DNA of 7,711 nt from Desulfobacca acetoxidans (lineage in GTDB: Bacteria; Desulfobacterota; Desulfobaccia; Desulfobaccales; 0-14-0-80-60-11), in assembly GCA_022736495.1 (NCBI GenBank), contig DZCR01000147.1, positions 1 through 7,711 on the forward strand, given 5' to 3'. A model generated the notes under the pieces. That model worked only from the letters and a program-made list of their open reading frames with translations. It had not been told where the DNA came from and did no database searches. Both the position numbers and the translations under genes were made by a program. Shown here piece by piece: positions 6,678-7,711 of the stretch (positions within the stretch are counted from its first letter, which is position 1; every line of letters begins with the position of its first letter).

Positions 6678-6803
6678 TATTATATCCACGCTCTGTTTTG
6701 CTGACGTATCATAAAACCAACCTCGCGCACCAGACAGATACACTTGGCCGAGAAATGAAATCCTTAAAAAAAACCAGTCGCAAACTATACCGCAGATAGA
6801 CAT

Positions 6804-6836
6804 AAAAAAAAAGCCCCCGATTACTCGGGGGCTTTT
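6804..6836 (-). terminator. Intrinsic terminator downstream of dsrP
   Basis: Bases 6809-6820 and 6825-6836 pair perfectly over 12 bp, with GCCCCCGA against TCGGGGGC at the core and a 4-base loop. On the minus strand the hairpin runs into nine consecutive T (6812-6804). It lies 33 bases past the dsrP stop. On the plus strand only four T follow, so it works mainly for the minus strand. Confidence 0.93.
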
Positions 6837-6869
6837 CAGCTTGATGGTGCTGCCTTGATCGACGGTTGC

Positions 6870-7711
6870 TTAATGCTCCATTTCGTGTTCGCAACCAATA
6901 ACAATTTTGTAGAGCAGGGTGAGAATAAAGAAGCCCGTTGCCCAGATTCCCAGAGTAATGCCCAATTCATTGGCAGTAGGGATATACTCGGTAATCTCGT
7001 GCAGTGGATTAGGGACAAAACCGGCAAAGACAAAGCCCAGACCTTTATCAATCCACAGGGCGAAGAAAATCATAACGCAGGCCAACCCCAGTAAAAACTC
7101 ATTCTTTTTACGGGCATAAGGCCAGGCGAACAGACCCAGGGCACCAAAGTTCAATACCACCGATGTCCACATAAAGGGGACGAGGTTGTTATAGACATGA
7201 CCATGATGTTCCAGACCAAAGAAGAGATACTCAATGCTGTGTTTATGGCCAGGAATGTTGGAATAGTACCCGACGAAAACTTCCAGAAATACAAAGAAGG
7301 TGTTGAGCAGGGCCGCATACATAATGATGGTCACCAGCTTGTTCATGGCCTCTTTACCGGCATCAAAGTTGGCAACTTTTTTGAGAATCAAGCAGGCCAA
7401 GATGATGATGGCAGGCCCACCAGCAAAGGCGGAAGCAAGAAAACGCGGGGCAATGATCGCTGACAGCCAGAAATGACGACCAGGAAGACCGCAGTAGAGC
7501 ATGGCGGTAACAGTATGGATGGAAACCGCAAAGGGGATGGAAAGATAGACAAAGAAATAAATCCATTTGGGGGGATGAATCCCTTTGCGTTCAGCGGTGA
7601 GAATAACCCAGCCGCAAAGAATGTTCAGAAACAGATAACCGTTCAAAACAATCATGTCATAAAAGAGCATGGAACTGGGGGTCGGATGAAAGACCACATT
7701 CAAGGCGCGCA
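6870..7711 (-). CDS. dsrP: DsrP, NrfD-family subunit of DsrMKJOP (partial, 3' part)
   Basis: About 280 C-terminal residues are visible, and the frame is still open at the window edge, so the 5' end lies outside. Full-length family members have roughly 400 residues. DsrP is the multi-pass membrane subunit of the DsrMKJOP complex, which exchanges electrons between the quinone pool and the sulfite reductase system in sulfate reducers. From the TTG at 7703, hydrophobic segments fall near 15-35, 47-69, 80-107, 121-147, 173-196, 202-228 and 245-269. Typical NrfD/DsrP signatures are SIHTVTAMLYCGLPGRHFW at 61-79, APRFLASAFAGGP at 85-97 and PNPLHEITEYIPT at 231-243. The TTG is an internal codon, not a start. 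Being last before a terminator fits the usual dsrMKJOP order. Another NrfD-type subunit (for example Hmc or Qrc) is the main alternative. Confidence 0.88.
   Translation of the reverse strand, partial: RALNVVFHPTPSSMLFYDMIVLNGYLFLNILCGWVILTAERKGIHPPKWIYFFVYLSIPFAVSIHTVTAMLYCGLPGRHFWLSAIIAPRFLASAFAGGPAIIILACLILKKVANFDAGKEAMNKLVTIIMYAALLNTFFVFLEVFVGYYSNIPGHKHSIEYLFFGLEHHGHVYNNLVPFMWTSVVLNFGALGLFAWPYARKKNEFLLGLACVMIFFALWIDKGLGFVFAGFVPNPLHEITEYIPTANELGITLGIWATGFFILTLLYKIVIGCEHEMEH

Noticed and set aside
6804..6836. Perfect hairpin considered as a mobile-element end or attachment site
   Set aside because: The GC-rich stem, 4-base loop and nine T on the minus strand right after dsrP are those of an intrinsic terminator, and no second copy is present.
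7197..7463. Plus-strand 88-codon frame antisense to dsrP
   Set aside because: It is opposite conserved transmembrane segments and has no recognisable features.
1..7711. Defence system, CRISPR array, prophage or transposon content
   Set aside because: No repeat-spacer pattern, transposase, integrase, toxin or nuclease motif was seen; nearly every base is accounted for by housekeeping genes.

Overview
The window looks like an ordinary chromosomal stretch of a sulfate-reducing Desulfobacterota bacterium. The strongest marker is the partial NrfD-family membrane protein at the right edge, which reads as DsrP of the DsrMKJOP complex. The protein style and mixed base composition would suit Desulfobulbia-type organisms, but that narrower placement is inference. 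No mobile element, CRISPR array, tRNA or rRNA was seen.

Layout, right to left because most genes lie on the minus strand. At 6870-7711 is the 3' part of dsrP, ended by a strong intrinsic terminator (6804-6836). Next, on the same strand, is an uncharacterised flavodoxin-fold protein (5982-about 6677). A type IV prepilin peptidase, pilD (5171-5959, plus strand), converges on it with only 22 bases between the stops. A 92-base divergent region (5079-5170) separates pilD from a tightly packed minus-strand cluster: pyrK, pyrD, a small DUF1232 membrane protein, aroD, aroE, aroA, and probably a further gene beginning at base 90 and leaving the window.

The cluster joins two pathways. PyrK and PyrD form a class 1B dihydroorotate dehydrogenase that passes electrons to NAD+ in pyrimidine synthesis. 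AroD, AroE and AroA supply three steps of the shikimate route to chorismate. Junctions are overlaps (pyrK/pyrD 13 bases, aroD/aroE ATGA, aroA/next gene GTGA) or short gaps (9, 48-66 and 38 bases), which argues for cotranscription and translational coupling. The function of the DUF1232 protein between the two halves is unknown.

I found no convincing new biological system. The items most worth a second look are the flavodoxin-like protein beside the dsr genes, the DUF1232 gene inside the pyr-aro cluster, the divergent promoter region whose two flanking genes both lack clear ribosome binding sites, and the non-standard active-site loop of AroA.
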